DNA of 64,000 bases, taken from the NCBI GenBank assembly GCA_947095585.1, contig OX352762.1:25458669-25522668 (forward strand). Reading direction: 5' to 3'. The notes under the pieces are model-generated. The model was not told the DNA's origin. It worked only from the letters and a program-made list of their open reading frames with translations, and searched no databases. The position numbers were made by a program, and so were the translations under genes. The DNA is from Nephrocerus scutellatus (lineage: Eukaryota; Arthropoda; Insecta; Diptera; Pipunculidae). Shown piece by piece: positions 29,811 to 42,165 of this stretch (the stretch's first letter is position 1; every line of letters begins with the position of its first letter).

Positions 29811-32176
29811 TCTTCTATTGTCCTTTTCCATGTCTTGCTAGGACGGCCAACTCGACGGCTACCTTGTGGATTCCAGTCGAGCGCTAGTTTCGTAATATCG
29901 TCCGCTGGCTTTCTCAAAGTGTGGCCAATCCAGCTCCATTTTCGTCCTCTGATGGTGATCGCGATTGCTTCCTGCTGCGTTACTCTCCACAAGTCTTGAT
30001 TGGTGATAATGTCCGGCCATTTTATTCTCAATATCTGTATTTGTTTACGAAGACTTGGACGCGAGTCGCAATTGACTCTGTGACTTTCCATGTTTCACAG
30101 CCATAGTTAATTTGTATAACCCAGCTCGTCCAACGCTATTTAACTTTTAATCTTTTATAAGTAAAACGAGGTTTCACTTCTCTTTTGGTTACCTTTTATA
30201 GCTTTTATAAGTAAAACGAGGTTTCACTAAGATGAGTACTAAGAGAACAATATATCTGAAGATCGTTAGCTTCAGATTCCGGGAGATTTGCGAGGAGTTT
30301 CAGATATTATTTAGCATACTTTAGGAGTATCACACATCCGAGTCAGCACCACCATTTTTTGACATCCAGCTGCCAGAATAACAAAACTTATCGACTTCCA
30401 CTATCTGATGTCCGTCAATCGAGAGATCACATGTTCCACTAGCGTTAACGCGAAGTACTTTTCTTTTTGAGACGTTAATTTTTAAACCTACTTTGTTAGC
30501 GTGGAGTTCTAGTGAGTTTAATTTTCGTTCCATGTAACCTAGCGATTGTGATAGGAGACAGATATCATCGGCATAGTCCAGATCTTCTAGGCGGTGAAAA
30601 ACATTCCATGGCAAACCCGATGGAGTACGGGTTACTATTTTCATCACCCAGTCATTGGCAATTGTGAAAAGCAACGGTGAGATGGTGCAACCCTGCTTGA
30701 CTTCCGAGTAGATGTTGAAAGGCGAGCCAAGATGATCGGTTTGAATGACGCGGCATCTTGAGTCGCGGTACACCACACCATAGCTAGACAAAATCTGCCA
30801 CATCATGTTTCGGCCTACGCTAGTGCGTTTAAAATCTACAAAATCATATACAAAGGAGAGCGATACTCAACTGACTGTTCAATGATTATACGCAGGGTGT
30901 TAGATCAGTACTAGAACAGTTTGGGCTAAATCCTGCTTGTTCATTTCTCAAAATTGGCTCTAACCATTCCGTAAGCGGCTAGCTATTATAGAGGAGATCA
31001 CTTTGTTTATGGTGTTTAGCAGGGTATTCCTTTTCAGTTTTCGAAATTACTCAAATCACCTTTCTTGGGGAGTTTGACTACTAAGCCTTCTTTTAACAAC
31101 GACGGAATAGATTCAGATTCCCAGATATCTTGATATATCGCATGCAATATAGTGAACGAATATTTGTTCTTATCTCATCCAACGAAGGAGTAGCGATGCT
31201 CATGTTAAGTAGCCTATTAGGGTGCATATGTGGGTTAATGGACGTGCCTGGCGAAGTGCAATTCAAAACATTCTTAAAATGTTCTGTCCAGCGTGTTAAT
31301 TGTTGTTCCTCCATAAGCATAAAAAAACCGTTTATTGCCTTATCAGGGTATTTATTGTTGGCGATCTTACGTGCGAGTTGGTAGACTGTGCAATATTGTC
31401 TACTATCAGCGGCTTGCTGTGCTGTGCATGCTCGTTTGTCGTTCCTATCTGAATGGCCAACTTGCCGGTGCAAACCCTATACTTCCGCGCTAATGCGCTT
31501 CGCTCGGCATCCGAGGCTGCGTTTGACTCTGCTTTGATGGATTGGCGTTCACGAATGGTGTTCCATGTGCTATCTGATATCCATTCTTTTCTAGTTTTGT
31601 CGGGATAATCTAAAATGGTTGAGGCGGCTTCCGTATACGCATTTACTGTTTATTCTATTTAGACTCTATTGTTTGGAGCTGTAACTCAGAGAGAGACTGT
31701 TGTACGCGGAATACATATTCAGTGCTGCTACAGCTAGCTTTCTCGTTGTTTGACTTCGTGTGGTTGAGTGGACCGCGTGATCAATCTGTTTGTTGTACAT
31801 TTGATCAGGAGAGGTCCAGGTGGCTTTGTGGATGTTTTTGTGGGGAAAAATTGTGACTCCAATGATTAGGTTCCGATCATAACATAGATCAGCAAACCTT
31901 TCACCGTTGTCATGTACAGAACCAAGGCCGTGTTTTCCCATGAAATGTTCCCAATCACTGTTGTCGCTGCCTACCTCTGCTTTAAGGTCACCCATCAAAA
32001 TAACGATGTCACTCTTCCGTTGTTGATCTAATGAATTATTTAGACGCAAGTAAAACGTGTCTTTTTCTTCAGATGTGGCTTGATCCGTTGTTGCGTAAAC
32101 TTGAACAAACACGACCTGTCGGACAGCAGATTTAAATCTTGCAATAATAGTTCTATCGGATTGTTACAATCTTTTA
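29811..32176 (-). mobile_element. RTE-clade LINE family A, second copy, truncated
   Basis: The minus strand matches the copy at 17539-20612 over most of its length: post-RT (KWPDIITNQDLWRVTQQEA, RKPADDITKLALDWNPQG), RT palm (DYADDICLLSQSLG at about 30560), the connector (LTRWTEHFKNVLNC) and endonuclease (VFVQVYATTDQATSEEKD, VILMGDLKAEVGSDNSDWE). Here the YADD box is intact although the frame is broken elsewhere. It lacks the 5' ~450 bp and the extreme 3' end. A ~120-bp insertion at about 30105-30230 contains a 26-bp direct repeat. Confidence 0.75.
30152..30227. repeat. 26-bp direct repeat within an insertion in RTE-A copy 2
   Basis: CTTTTATAAGTAAAACGAGG plus TTTCAC occurs at 30152-30177 and 30202-30227, a 50-bp offset. 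It is absent from the other RTE-A copy. Confidence 0.8.
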
Positions 32177-34209
32177 TATCATCAGCTGTCGCTTTACATC
32201 TATGTAGTGCTAATCTGGGAAGTTTGGTGGTATTTTAGCAGAAGAAAATGTTCAGAGCGAGGCCCGGCATTTATCATAATTTATATCAAAATGTAGTCGT
32301 ATTCGTTATTGATATCTCATACATTAAACATTAATTCACGCAACGATCCACAGCCGGAGGACTTTTCTATTGTACCTACTCGCATAGGACTGTGCCGTCG
32401 AGGTGTGTACGCGAACAATCTTTTGAATTTATCACATGCAAAATAAAGGCAGAATAAAAACAAACAACACAAGTCCCAAGCTGTCGTCTCGGCTTTGGCA
32501 CCGGCAGCAGCAACGGCTGGTCTGGCGCGACACTGGCGTTATTATTGGAATAAGCGAGCTAACTATTTAATACTGCCTAAATCAGTCCCAAGAATATAGT
32601 CCATTGAATTGGTTTGTATTTGCACTTGGACTCGTTTACTGTCCGGTCTTGAGTCTTGACCGTTGTGTCCCGTCCCGTCGTGCGATGATCTGCAGGGAAA
32701 AGAAAGACAACATTTTTAATTTATTTTATGACCCTACCCATGAGAGGACAGAGTTCTCCATTTAGTTTGCTGCTGTCTAATATCTTTATACTCGTCGTCT
32801 AGTCGATTGCAACTGCCACCGTTAAAGACAGACCGGAGCTGCTGATGGCGATGCAGAGGCGTACATTTAATAGAACCATAAGTCCATATGAAAATGTGAA
32901 ATATATTTATTACTAGTACATTGCTGGAGTGTTGTGTGCCTGTCATTTTGGCGTTCTGCCGGTTATAGCTTTATGAAGCTGTTAATATGAGAAGTTTGTT
33001 GTGAAGGGCATCAGTATGCAGTCTGTTCACATATCTAGCTTAGCAAGCCATAGTCTGTTCGACATCTTAAACGGTCTCAGGCTGTGGGTTGGTGAGTTCG
33101 TATTTTAGACCGATATCGAGGCATAATATTGACGATGGCGATAATTGACCGTAGTGTCTGGCGGCAGCTGATAATTATCGTACTTTTTGGTAAGGATCAA
33201 TAAATTGTCATTTGTGCAGTATTTATGTAAAATTATGTTGGCATTTCTGTGATGGTTGAAATAATGATAAATGAAATAATGAAAATGAGCATATGAGTTT
33301 TAATAAACATTGGAATTAAAAGGGGCTTAGGCAACTTATAAAATCCCGCTTTGTTAAAGTACAGCGAGAAATATCTCGTTAAAAAAAAACTCAACTGTGT
33401 ACCTCAATTAATTCGGTATTATGTGTCTCATAAACTACATAAAGATCTATATGACAGTTTGAGTAAATCTAACAATATTTAAGGGCTGTCAAAAGTCTTG
33501 TAAAGGGGCAAAATAGGGACTCAGAATTAAGGGAAGATATAAATTTCCAGAGGTCAATGCTTTTTCCAATATATCGCAATATATTTGTAGCCAATTAGTA
33601 AACAAAAACTTAACTTTAGTAGATCACAACTGAGCTATATACTCGTAGATAGGTTACAGAGTAACAACGAAAAAATGACAAAATCTTGAAACTTTTTCTG
33701 ATCAAGGACTGTCAAGTAGGATCACATATACTCGTAATCCAAACTCGCGCATCGTTACATACGCCGTACCGTCAAGGCTTACGCAACTTCCAGGCTTAGG
33801 TATCACAAGACCCTCGCATTTAGAATTAAGTTTGTAGTTACATAATAATTGAAGCGATAATAAATCATTGAATGGAAATTGGAGAGTCTCAATCTATAAA
33901 TTTTATAAAATGACCCTATTTAACAGAACCCAGTTCACTAAGGTTTACCCGATGTGTAAAAACTCCATTAAACATTCCATAAACCTAAAAAGGTAGCCCA
34001 CTCCGCACACCTAGACCGTAAGCTAATAAAGGCATCCCTTTTTGCATACCTAAGCTGTTCCTGTTATCCTTGCCGTGAGGTATTAGAGGCAATCCTCTAT
34101 GCACGACTGAAACTTTCCATCTGTGTGTTTTGTTAATATTGTATACGCATTCCTTTCCGGACAACTTGATGTTCCAGCTAATTTAAAGGAAGGCAAAGGC
34201 GAAAGCTCC
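32177..34209. other. Intergenic DNA, nothing recognised
   Basis: Mixed-composition sequence with only short frames. I could not pair termini or recognise any protein text in it. Confidence 0.35.
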
Positions 34210-34716
34210 GCAAGCAAGATTGAGTGAGCCCTCCAATGTTCTTGGATGGTTGTCGGTAGTGAGCTGCTGATTGCTTCCACTCCTTACAATAAATGGTCAC
34301 TTAATTGTTGGCGTACTGAGAGGATCTTTAGCCGGTCGATGTTATACCTAGGCATTCGGATGATATTGCGGATTCTTTGAACTGATGCAGTACGTAACTG
34401 GACAGTAGCTACCATTGGGTGATGATCCCGTACCATACCCATATCGGCTCTTCGTCTGTTTCGGACGTCTAAAAGACAGCTCCTAGAACGTCGGCTGATC
34501 GCCACATGTTCGATTTGGTTGGATGATGATTGCCTGTCAGTTGACCCCCAGCTGACCTTGTGGCAGGTCTTATGCTCAAACATGTTGCCTCCTATGACGA
34601 GGTGGTTGGTGTTGCAGAAATCAACAAATCTTTCAACATTGTCATTTCGTTCGCCAAGGTCGGCCGTCCCAATCACATGTTTGAGTCCTTCATTGTCGTT
34701 GTCCGAGTGGCAATGC
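34210..34716 (-). mobile_element. RTE-type LINE family C, endonuclease fragment
   Basis: The minus strand reads DNDNEGLKHVIG, LGERNDNVERFVDFCNTN, HLVIGGNMFEHKTCHKVSWG and RSRSCLLDVRNRRRADMG, then DHHPMVATVQL. This is the C-terminal half of an RTE endonuclease and closely matches the family C copy at 46668-47612. It begins abruptly inside the endonuclease at the end of the GON4L-like exon. Confidence 0.65.
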
Positions 34717-35576
34717 GCATATCTTCTGTGGTATCAAGGTCTACTTCCAGCGGAATTTTAAAGCAACCATCTGTAGTGAACCGGATCAGGCTTGTCTCAC
34801 ACTCAGCTCCTGGCTGAGTGATTGGTGTGAGTGGGGTATTTGGCTGTGAATCCAAATCAGAAGCGGTCACATTGGGGTCATCGTCCGACTGAGGTGTTAG
34901 AAAAGGCACTCATTAAAAAAATTGACTAATAAAGTAAATAAACTTACAATAAAATCGTCATCTTTAAAAGTGTACTCCTCATCATCTTCGTCGGAATGCA
35001 ATTCATCCTTAATGAGCGCTGCGATCTCTGGCTGTTCTTCGACTAAAGATGGGAAAGCAATCACCGGAGCCTTATTTAATTCACGAGCCTTAGCTCGAGT
35101 CAGTTTTGGAATTGATGGAGTGTCAGTGATGATAAGTGCCCTGTTCTTTCTCTTTTTTCTCTCGAGCGAGCTCATCTTCAGCTTTGATAGTGATGAGCGC
35201 TAGTACATGATCATTTATTACGAACTGCTTGAGAAGCTTCTTCATTTCATCTGAGCTCAAGTTGTTCACTTTTGCGACAGTACGGAGTTTCTTCTCAATA
35301 GCAACGACATCTTCCATCCTACATTCATCCAGCTCACTGCATTCACTTTCGTCGCTGGTGCTAGTTGTTTCACAGCGTTTTCTTCAAAAGCAAGAGTTTC
35401 TAATGTAAGAATTTAAAATATAAACAGCAGAAATGGAACAAACCTTTTTCTAGTTTTGGAATTGTTCTCTTTAGGACTCTTTTGTACAGAATCTGAATAT
35501 GCCGCGGATTTCTTTCCGCTTGATTCATCATTTAGCATTTCCACAGATTTATTTTTATTATTTATCAATTGTACTT
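34717..35576 (-). pseudogene. GON4L / muscle wasted-like gene fragment, three exons
   Basis: Minus-strand exons at about 35576-35444, 35381-34948 and 34888-34717 join through introns of 62 bp (GTTTGT...GAAG) and 59 bp (GTAAGT...TCAG). The text includes LSSDEMKKLLKQFVINDHVL, PKLTRAKARELNKAP and a DEDDEEYTFKDDDFI stretch, resembling the conserved N-terminal half of GON4L/YARP chromatin-linked proteins (fly muscle wasted). Exon 2 changes frame at an A6 run near 35150; one base fewer would restore it. The third exon ends where RTE-C begins. Retained introns argue against a retrocopy; the LINE and frameshift argue against a working gene. The identity is from memory of the family. Confidence 0.5.
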
Positions 35577-36266
35577 AGTAGTAGTAGTAGTAGTAATTTT
35601 TATTGAGAATTTTTTTTTTACACGTTTGGTTTTTATAATATATACATTATTTTACTTAAATGTAGTAAATTGCCGACTTGGCTATACAAAATTGTATTTT
35701 AATTGTTTTTATTTTTTGATTTTAATCTAAGTTATGTTGAAAGAAGTAAATCTGTCGAAAATGATTATGTGTCCACTCAATGTGAACCATACTTATTTTG
35801 AATATAAGAACTTAACCCAAGAGAAAGAAATAAAAAGAATAGAAAGAGATGCAAATGGTAACAGGCAACAGGAGACACCAGTGGTTATGTGTGCAAGTGC
35901 TTGAATAGTATATAAAATTCATTTCGTTATAATATGTAAAATAATTTTAGTGAATTAGTTCATCACTTATACAATCTTATTTGTTTACATTTATAGCTTG
36001 CAAATTGTTTGCAACAAATTAAAGTTAATAATATATAGATACTTAGATTAGGATAATTACACATCTAGTTTGTAAGCATAGATTATATTTAGCTTTAATA
36101 GTTCAATGATAATGAGATAGGATAGGATAGTGTGACTACAAATCTAGTTTTGATATACCGCCAGTTATTAGGCCTAAATTTAATTTAATATAGTTTATTT
36201 ACATTACATTATTTATACAGTCTTGTTTATTTATATTAATAGTTTCTTTTTGCAACACTTAGATCT
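35577..36266. other. AT-rich DNA with an (AGT)n microsatellite
   Basis: (AGT)n at about 35577-35596 abuts the GON4L-like exon and on the minus strand ends in an AG that could serve as a splice acceptor. The rest is AT-rich without supported genes. Confidence 0.4.
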
Positions 36267-37084
36267 ATGAGATTTAAGAACTTAAGTCCAAATAATGTTC
36301 ACATTCAGCTTGGTTTCGAAACAAATTCTTCAATCGAGGATATTGAAGATGAGAACTACTTAGCGAGGGCGAGAGAAACAGGTTGTCCCCCTCCCGGAGA
36401 AGGAAGTCCGGATCGGAGACCCCACAGAGGATACTTATTGATTCTACTTATAATCACTAAATAATGATAATAATTCTTCTCAAATGAAAATACAAACATT
36501 TTATCCTCAGCCGTCTCTGTAGAATGTCATGTAAACAAATTTTTTATATTTGTCAATTTTCAACTTTTTGTTTTTTGTTTGTTAATTTCACAATTTTTGA
36601 CATTTATATTTGCTTTGAGTGAGTTCACAAAAATCGTAGGCTAATGTTGAATTCTTTTGGAGATCTTTTGGTATATAAGGTGCGTGTTTTTTAGGACAAT
36701 TTGACGGCGACCACACAAAAAAGGGGTGTTTTTTGAAACCAAGCTAGCCATTCGAGTTTAATTTCACACGCAAAACAAATACAAGAACCAGCTGGCAACA
36801 ACTCTTGATTTTATTCCTAACCGAAAGCCACTGGCTAGGAATTTTACAAGGTGACGCCGATAGCAGATAGCATTTACAAGGTGTCTGCGGAATGCAGAAT
36901 TCCTGCACCACCAGCGTAAGCAATACGCTTATGAACAAGTTTTGGAAGACATGATTTCGGCTGGGTTTGCTGTACGTAATAATATTGCATTACATCGCGC
37001 ATCTGGAGGTTAAAATTCAGACGCTGCTAAGAGCCTACAAAGCAGCATATATAAGCGGACAGGGCCAAATATGCACGAAATATA
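36267..37084. other. Intergenic DNA, unclassified
   Basis: A 65-codon frame at 36267-36464 includes RARETGCPPPGEGSPDRRPH, which looks protein-like but I cannot place it. No other support. Confidence 0.3.
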
Positions 37085-37315
37085 GGGTGTCCCAACAAGA
37101 GCGCCGGATTTCAATTTGCCGCCATTTTGTAAATACGAGAGTTGTACGGTGATTTTTGACATTTGTCACGTACAGACCAAGCTATTTAAGAATATGAAGA
37201 AGTATTCAAACCAACAACGTTTAATTATTGTAAAAACACATTGCAAAAATGGTGAAAGTTTTGCGAAAACAGTTCGCCAATTACGTCAAACCCGGCGCTA
37301 TTGTTGGGACACTCT
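37085..37315 (+). mobile_element. Mariner-derived MITE keeping a transposase start
   Basis: Inverted repeats of about 22 bp: GGGTGTCCCAACAAGAGCG on the left and (reverse complement) AGTGTCCCAACAATAGCG on the right, next to TA. Inside is a frame from 37195: MKKYSNQQRLIIVKTHC then GESFAKTVRQLRQTR, the N-terminal helix-turn-helix of a mariner-like transposase, running straight into the right terminus. It is an internal-deletion derivative of a full transposon. Its ends resemble, but are not the same as, those of the element at 14380-15300. Confidence 0.7.
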
Positions 37316-37426
37316 TTATTTGGCAGCAAACCGATTATTGCAAACCATAACACCCTTAAAACGGGAGTACTTGAAGTAATAGTGGTAAGTTATGAAATCA
37401 TATGCAAGTATATTGGTTTTCTAATA

Positions 37427-37707
37427 CAGAATACAGAAAAAGCAAGATCCCGAACCTAATCCCTCCGTGTCCTCTCCTAGAGTTATGTCTGCTCTCGCCC
37501 ACATTTGAAGCAACACGACGGTCTGGAACATTTTCATCTTCAAGTGATGTGTCCATATCACCAAGATCATCTACTTCCGGAGTTTTAGCTTCAACCTCAT
37601 TAGAAGTGGTCAGTACTAAGCACAAGATGACTCGTGCATCTTATTTTAAAAAACGGTTGAAGCAAAAAGCTCTGTATAGAGAAGAGAAGGCAAAGCGCTC
37701 GGACTAG
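37427..37707 (+). CDS. Possible 3'-terminal exon of an unidentified gene
   Basis: A good donor (GTAAGT at about 37384) and acceptor (TTTTCTAATACAG at about 37426) frame a 42-bp intron. The downstream frame runs to TAG at 37705-37707 and encodes a Ser-rich stretch (SSSSDVSISPRSSTSG) then a basic end (RASYFKKRLKQKALYREEKA). AATAAA occurs at about 37790. I do not recognise the protein. The minus strand of the same interval is also open (VEAKTPEVDDLGDMD), so the coding strand is uncertain. Confidence 0.25.
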
Positions 37708-38254
37708 TGGATGAAGACACAGGAAGCAAAAGAAAAGAGACGCAAGTAGCAAATGGAGCTCATAAAAAAGCATTGGAAATATAGAAAAAAATAAAAACAA
37801 CATCTGAGCATTAAACATTTAATTGATTAAAAATTAAAAGTTTTCAGATGATATTTCTTTCGGCTAGATAAGTGAATAAAGTTTGCCGTCTGTTCACAGT
37901 TGCACTAGCTACAGAATCTTCTGATATAATTTCGGCACCAACACATTGCCCAAAAAATTAAATCGTTACAAAATAATATGTTAACAGAATTATTGTTGGC
38001 AAAAGTTTTAACACACCAATTAAGCTTGATCTATTGACAGAGTTAAAACTTCGATGGAGTTTGGAGTACGACGTAAGGTTCTTAAGATATGTTGCTGCTT
38101 GACCAAAGGTCGATCAGACTTCTGTTCAAACTTTTTAGTCAAAAAAGTAGGACAACGTCTGAACAGCGAATCATTAGTTACTAGGAATTACTGTTGTTTC
38201 TTAAGATTTGTAGCAGCTAGAGCTAGAAAAAAAACAAACCATAAAAATTAGAAT

Positions 38255-38680
38255 TTTTCATGTAAATTCTCTATTAACCAAAAGTATACTTACTTCTACT
38301 ATAAGGGCTGAATACGAATACGAAGCACTGCAACCCAACAACAAAACAACCCCACGCGTAAAGCAGGCAGCGCTGCCCACAGCGCACAGCGCACGACGAA
38401 CAGAGAACACAGTCATTATAGTATGAAATGAGCTGATGCCGGGAAAAGAAATGAGTACGGGAGCCCCTCGACCATACGGACCTATCACTCTCAAATTTTA
38501 ATAGGATGTACATATTGTCACCGGAAATATACATGCGTGCGAAATTTCAATATAATCGGGCTTTGGAAAGTGAGTTAAAAATTGATCACAAGATCTGACC
38601 AGCCAGCAAGCCAGCTATCCAGCCAGCCAGCCAGCCAGTCCGCCAGCCACGGACAAGCGAATTTAATATAGAGAATTTAA
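38255..38680 (-). mobile_element. Family H element, copy F (1 unit)
   Basis: On the minus strand it starts TTAAATTCTCTATATTAAAT, has a long GGCT tetranucleotide tract (plus strand CCAGCCAGCCAGCCAGCC near 38617-38634), one unit, about 120 bp of other sequence, then the right end TAGAGAATTTACATGAAAAA. Complete but short. Confidence 0.65.
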
Positions 38681-40784
38681 AAAATCTTCTACCATACCTA
38701 CAATACAACTGCATCTACCAACACAAATTGAAACGTTCGAGACAGGTAAGTATATTGGATTAAGGATAAGGAAAAGTTCGCTACAAAGTTTACTCCAACG
38801 AAATGATGCCACCATGAAAATTTGTATCATGTGAAAAGCAGCAAGGACTTCTTTTAAGATTAACTACCCGTTGATGGCGCAATAATAATACTCGTATTAT
38901 ATCACCACGCAATAAAAACTAAGATAATACGTACAATAAAAAAAAGTGTAAAAAGAACTGCACAAAGAGTTTTTTTTTCCAATTGACGACTTTATACTTA
39001 CGAGTAGAGTTGGATTCGCTAGGAAGGACAATAAAATGAAGTTGTTGCACAACGATGCAGTATTCTCGTACGTACTAGGTAGTAAGTCAGTTGCATCTCA
39101 ACCAGCAAGCAAGAAACTATAAATTTCCCCGACTTTACCAGAAGGACTTTCCTTATGAGTTATATATATCCTTTGCGTCCCGTCAACAACGCGTGACATT
39201 GAACAATGTGGGAATTAGACTGCAAGTCAGACATTGTAGTAGATTCTGTTGAAATATAGTTGAAGAAGTGGAATATAAGGTTCAACTTGAAAGAAGATAT
39301 ACTTAGTAATTTTTTTTTCTGTTGACTCTTCGCTTTAAAAGGATTTAAAGTTGTTTCGTCACCATTTGTTACATAGTTGAGAAGAAATTAGAGACACAGC
39401 GAAAATCTGTTGTAGCTTAACATTTTTTTTTCAAAATAAATTTTTCAACAAAAAAAAAATTAAATTATTCTCCCAGACTGATCAAAGCGTGTCGCTTGCA
39501 GTGCAGACAACAGAACGATACAAGGCAACAACCAAATAAAAACCCACTTTGTTATGCATAAAAATTCAAATTGCCAAGTGAGAGGAAATTCTGACGCTTC
39601 CAGCTCTATTATATTCCCATTTCCTCCATATTATATCTCATACTAAGAGTATCATTTGGAATGCATCAAATGAGTGAGTGAGTGTGTGTGTGTACTATGT
39701 GTTTGCATGGGCGCATGCAATTGTGGGGATTCTTGTATCCCTTGAACTATTTGGATACCGCCTTTGACATCCTGCTGTGTAGACCCTCTTTTTTTGCTGT
39801 TGATTGTCAACTTTATGTTTTAGTAATTTTCAGTTCTTACACTGAAAGGGTTGGGATTCGCAATGTCCCAATGGCCACAGGGCGTACACACCACTACATT
39901 ATGCTACAGCAGTGTGAGTGTGTGATATTTCATTTTGATTTCATCGCTGGCGTCGCGTCGCCTCACTTAAATACTGGCCAAAGTCCTTTTTGGCCGCTAC
40001 AACTTTACGAAAAAATTATATGAGATAATATATATGTGTGTGTATGTGTGTGTATGGATAGATTCTACGATGATAACGTATTTATTCTCAATGGGGATTG
40101 CGTTCACTCCATTTTTTATTCGGTTGCTTTTTCGCTTGGTTCATTTTTATTTTATTAATGCACCAACGAATATTATAATAGAATTTTGCATTTTGTGATA
40201 TTTCCTCCGTTTGGTTTTTTTATCCATTCAAAGTTTTTTTGTTGATCCAAATATTTTGTGCCACATCCAGCGTGCATTTCGATCGTGATGGGGTTTTTGC
40301 AATTTTGTATTTCAGTCCAAAGTACAATGTGGCGTCTTCTTTAGGGAACCGGGTCGGCGCCATTGGATGTATGTCTTTTTTTGCAAATTAAAAACAGGAC
40401 GAAATTAAATAAATTGCTTTTTTAGTTTAGCGAAATTTTGTCTCTGACTGTTTGGAGCGAGCGAGAACCCCGGAGCAAAATTACAAAATTAAATTGCATA
40501 TTAAGGCGTTATTTTTGAGTGTCCCTTATACCTAATTGGAGTCATGCAGCGATTAAAATATGATGCATCGGTAATTCAGCATGCTGTGCTGTGCAAAATT
40601 GGTTATTTAATATTTATTTGTAGCATCATTTCATGGATAACGGCAGATCGAAAAATTTAACTCCACTAAATATGATTTTGTTAACCTTCGAGAATAGCAA
40701 AATAACAAAATTCACAAAATAACCCATATTATTGAATGTAAAGCGGAAATTCACCATATGAAGGGAAATAAACTGATTCATCGT
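38681..40784. other. Intergenic DNA with microsatellites
   Basis: Short TG-type repeats occur near 39673-39695 and 40032-40055. Frames here are not convincing, and no repeat termini were found. Confidence 0.35.
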
Positions 40785-42165
40785 CATCATATTTGGCTCT
40801 ACAATCGGGGTCCGGTCCTGTTCTCCCGCAAAAAGTCTCTCCACCGGTCCCGATTTCGAGCCGATGTCATCTAGTTTGGCATCCCTAAAGTCTGGGCGTC
40901 CTGGTCTACGCCATCCTTCCAGCGTAGGCTTGGCGGCCTCGCTGTCGTGTTCCATAAATCCTATCGCAAAGGACTTTCCGAGCAGGATCCTCTTCGCTCA
41001 TGCGAGCTAGGTGTCCTGCACACCGGAGGCTACCGAGCTTAATTCTCTTCACGATGTCGACAACTCATCATTCTCCGTAAGACTTTTCTCTCGAACTTCA
41101 GAGTCTCGGATCTCTAACGCCAGGTTGAAGGACGCAGTCCAGTCCATCCCCTTGTCGGAACCCGTTATAGATGTTAAATCTGTGGCAATCCTTTTTTATC
41201 AGTTCCGCTGGGATCCCATCAGATCCCGGGGCCATATTATTTTTGACCAAATTAATCGCTCTGCTAACATCGTCTATGCTTGGTGGCGGCTGCGTAGTAT
41301 GATCTTCGGTCATTGATGAAGCCTCCAATTCCTCAGTAAACTGGCCATTTAGCAACTCAATTAAGAGCTCTTCCCAAGGCTCTAACATGCCCTTAAGATC
41401 GGCGATCAGATTACCCTCTTTGTCTTTGCAGTATTTGCAACACGGTGTATATTGCGTCATACCGCGGACTCTTTGGTAGAAGTTCTGCACCTGGTGCAGT
41501 CCTTTCTCTCTGTACTGTTCTAGTTCACGGACGAGATTCTTCTCCCAGGCTGCTTTCTTTCGCTGGTGAACCGTTTTTTTATATCTTCTGAGCTCTTTAC
41601 ATTCATCTTCGCGTGCCCGCGTTCTATGAGATTGTTGCATTGCTCGGTACTCAACATTCTTACGTTCAATCGCTAGCTTACATTCGTCATCGAACCAGTC
41701 GTTCCGATCTCTACGACTACTGCCTAAGATGGAGTCAGCAGTACTAATTACAGTATTCTTAAAGCGTGTCCATTTCTCTTCTACGCTCGACATCGCAGCC
41801 CCAGGACTTACTCTTCCTGCATTTAGGGCGTGTCCTATCGCTTGACCGTAGTTGTTTCTGGTCTCTTCGTAGCGAAGGGCAGCCGTGTTGAATCGAATCC
41901 GATTCGCGGATGCTGTCTTTCTTGATGATGCAATCCGCGCGTGGAGCACCATAATAACAAGATAGTGGTCCGTGTCAACGTTAGCTCCTCGGTACGTTCG
42001 TACCGTCACCAGTTCGGGTTGTGGCGGCGGTCTATCAACGCGTGGTCTATCTGGTTGCGAGTGGCTGCATCAGGAGATATCTACGCGCAAATCTTGTACT
42101 CGCAACGACCAAATTATTAATTCATGCTATCTCTATGACTCGCAGTCCATTGTCATTAAACTATT
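40785..42165 (-). mobile_element. RTE-type LINE family B, internally deleted copy
   Basis: The minus strand runs from endonuclease (DVRTYRGANVDTDHYLV-like text at about 42000) through the connector to the RT start, then skips most of the RT to GFRQGDGLDCVLQPGVRDPR, and ends with the family's C-terminal and (TCA)n-type tail near 40785. Plus-strand TTTGGCTCTACAATCGGGGT at the 3' end is shared with 50235 and, in reverse, 62430. Confidence 0.75.
41098..42009 (-). pseudogene. RTE-B endonuclease-RT fusion frame across a deletion
   Basis: 303 open codons: the end of the endonuclease (TYRGANVDTDHYLVIMVL), a long basic connector (WFDDECKLAIERKNVEYRAM, RRYKKTVHQRKKAAWEKNLV) and the RT start (SIDDVSRAINLVKNNMAPGS, DGIPAELIKK). 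After IKKD the sequence jumps to FNIYNGFRQGDGL, normally well downstream. The deletion removes the fingers and first catalytic Asp. The frame remains open by chance or recent deletion, but the product would have no RT activity. Confidence 0.7.

Noticed and set aside
36267..36464. A 65-codon frame with a GCPPPGEGSPDRRP stretch
   Set aside because: Possibly a fragment of a repeat or exon, but nothing else supports it.
39682..40023. A 113-codon frame rich in Cys and aromatic residues
   Set aside because: It starts in a TG microsatellite and shows no family pattern.
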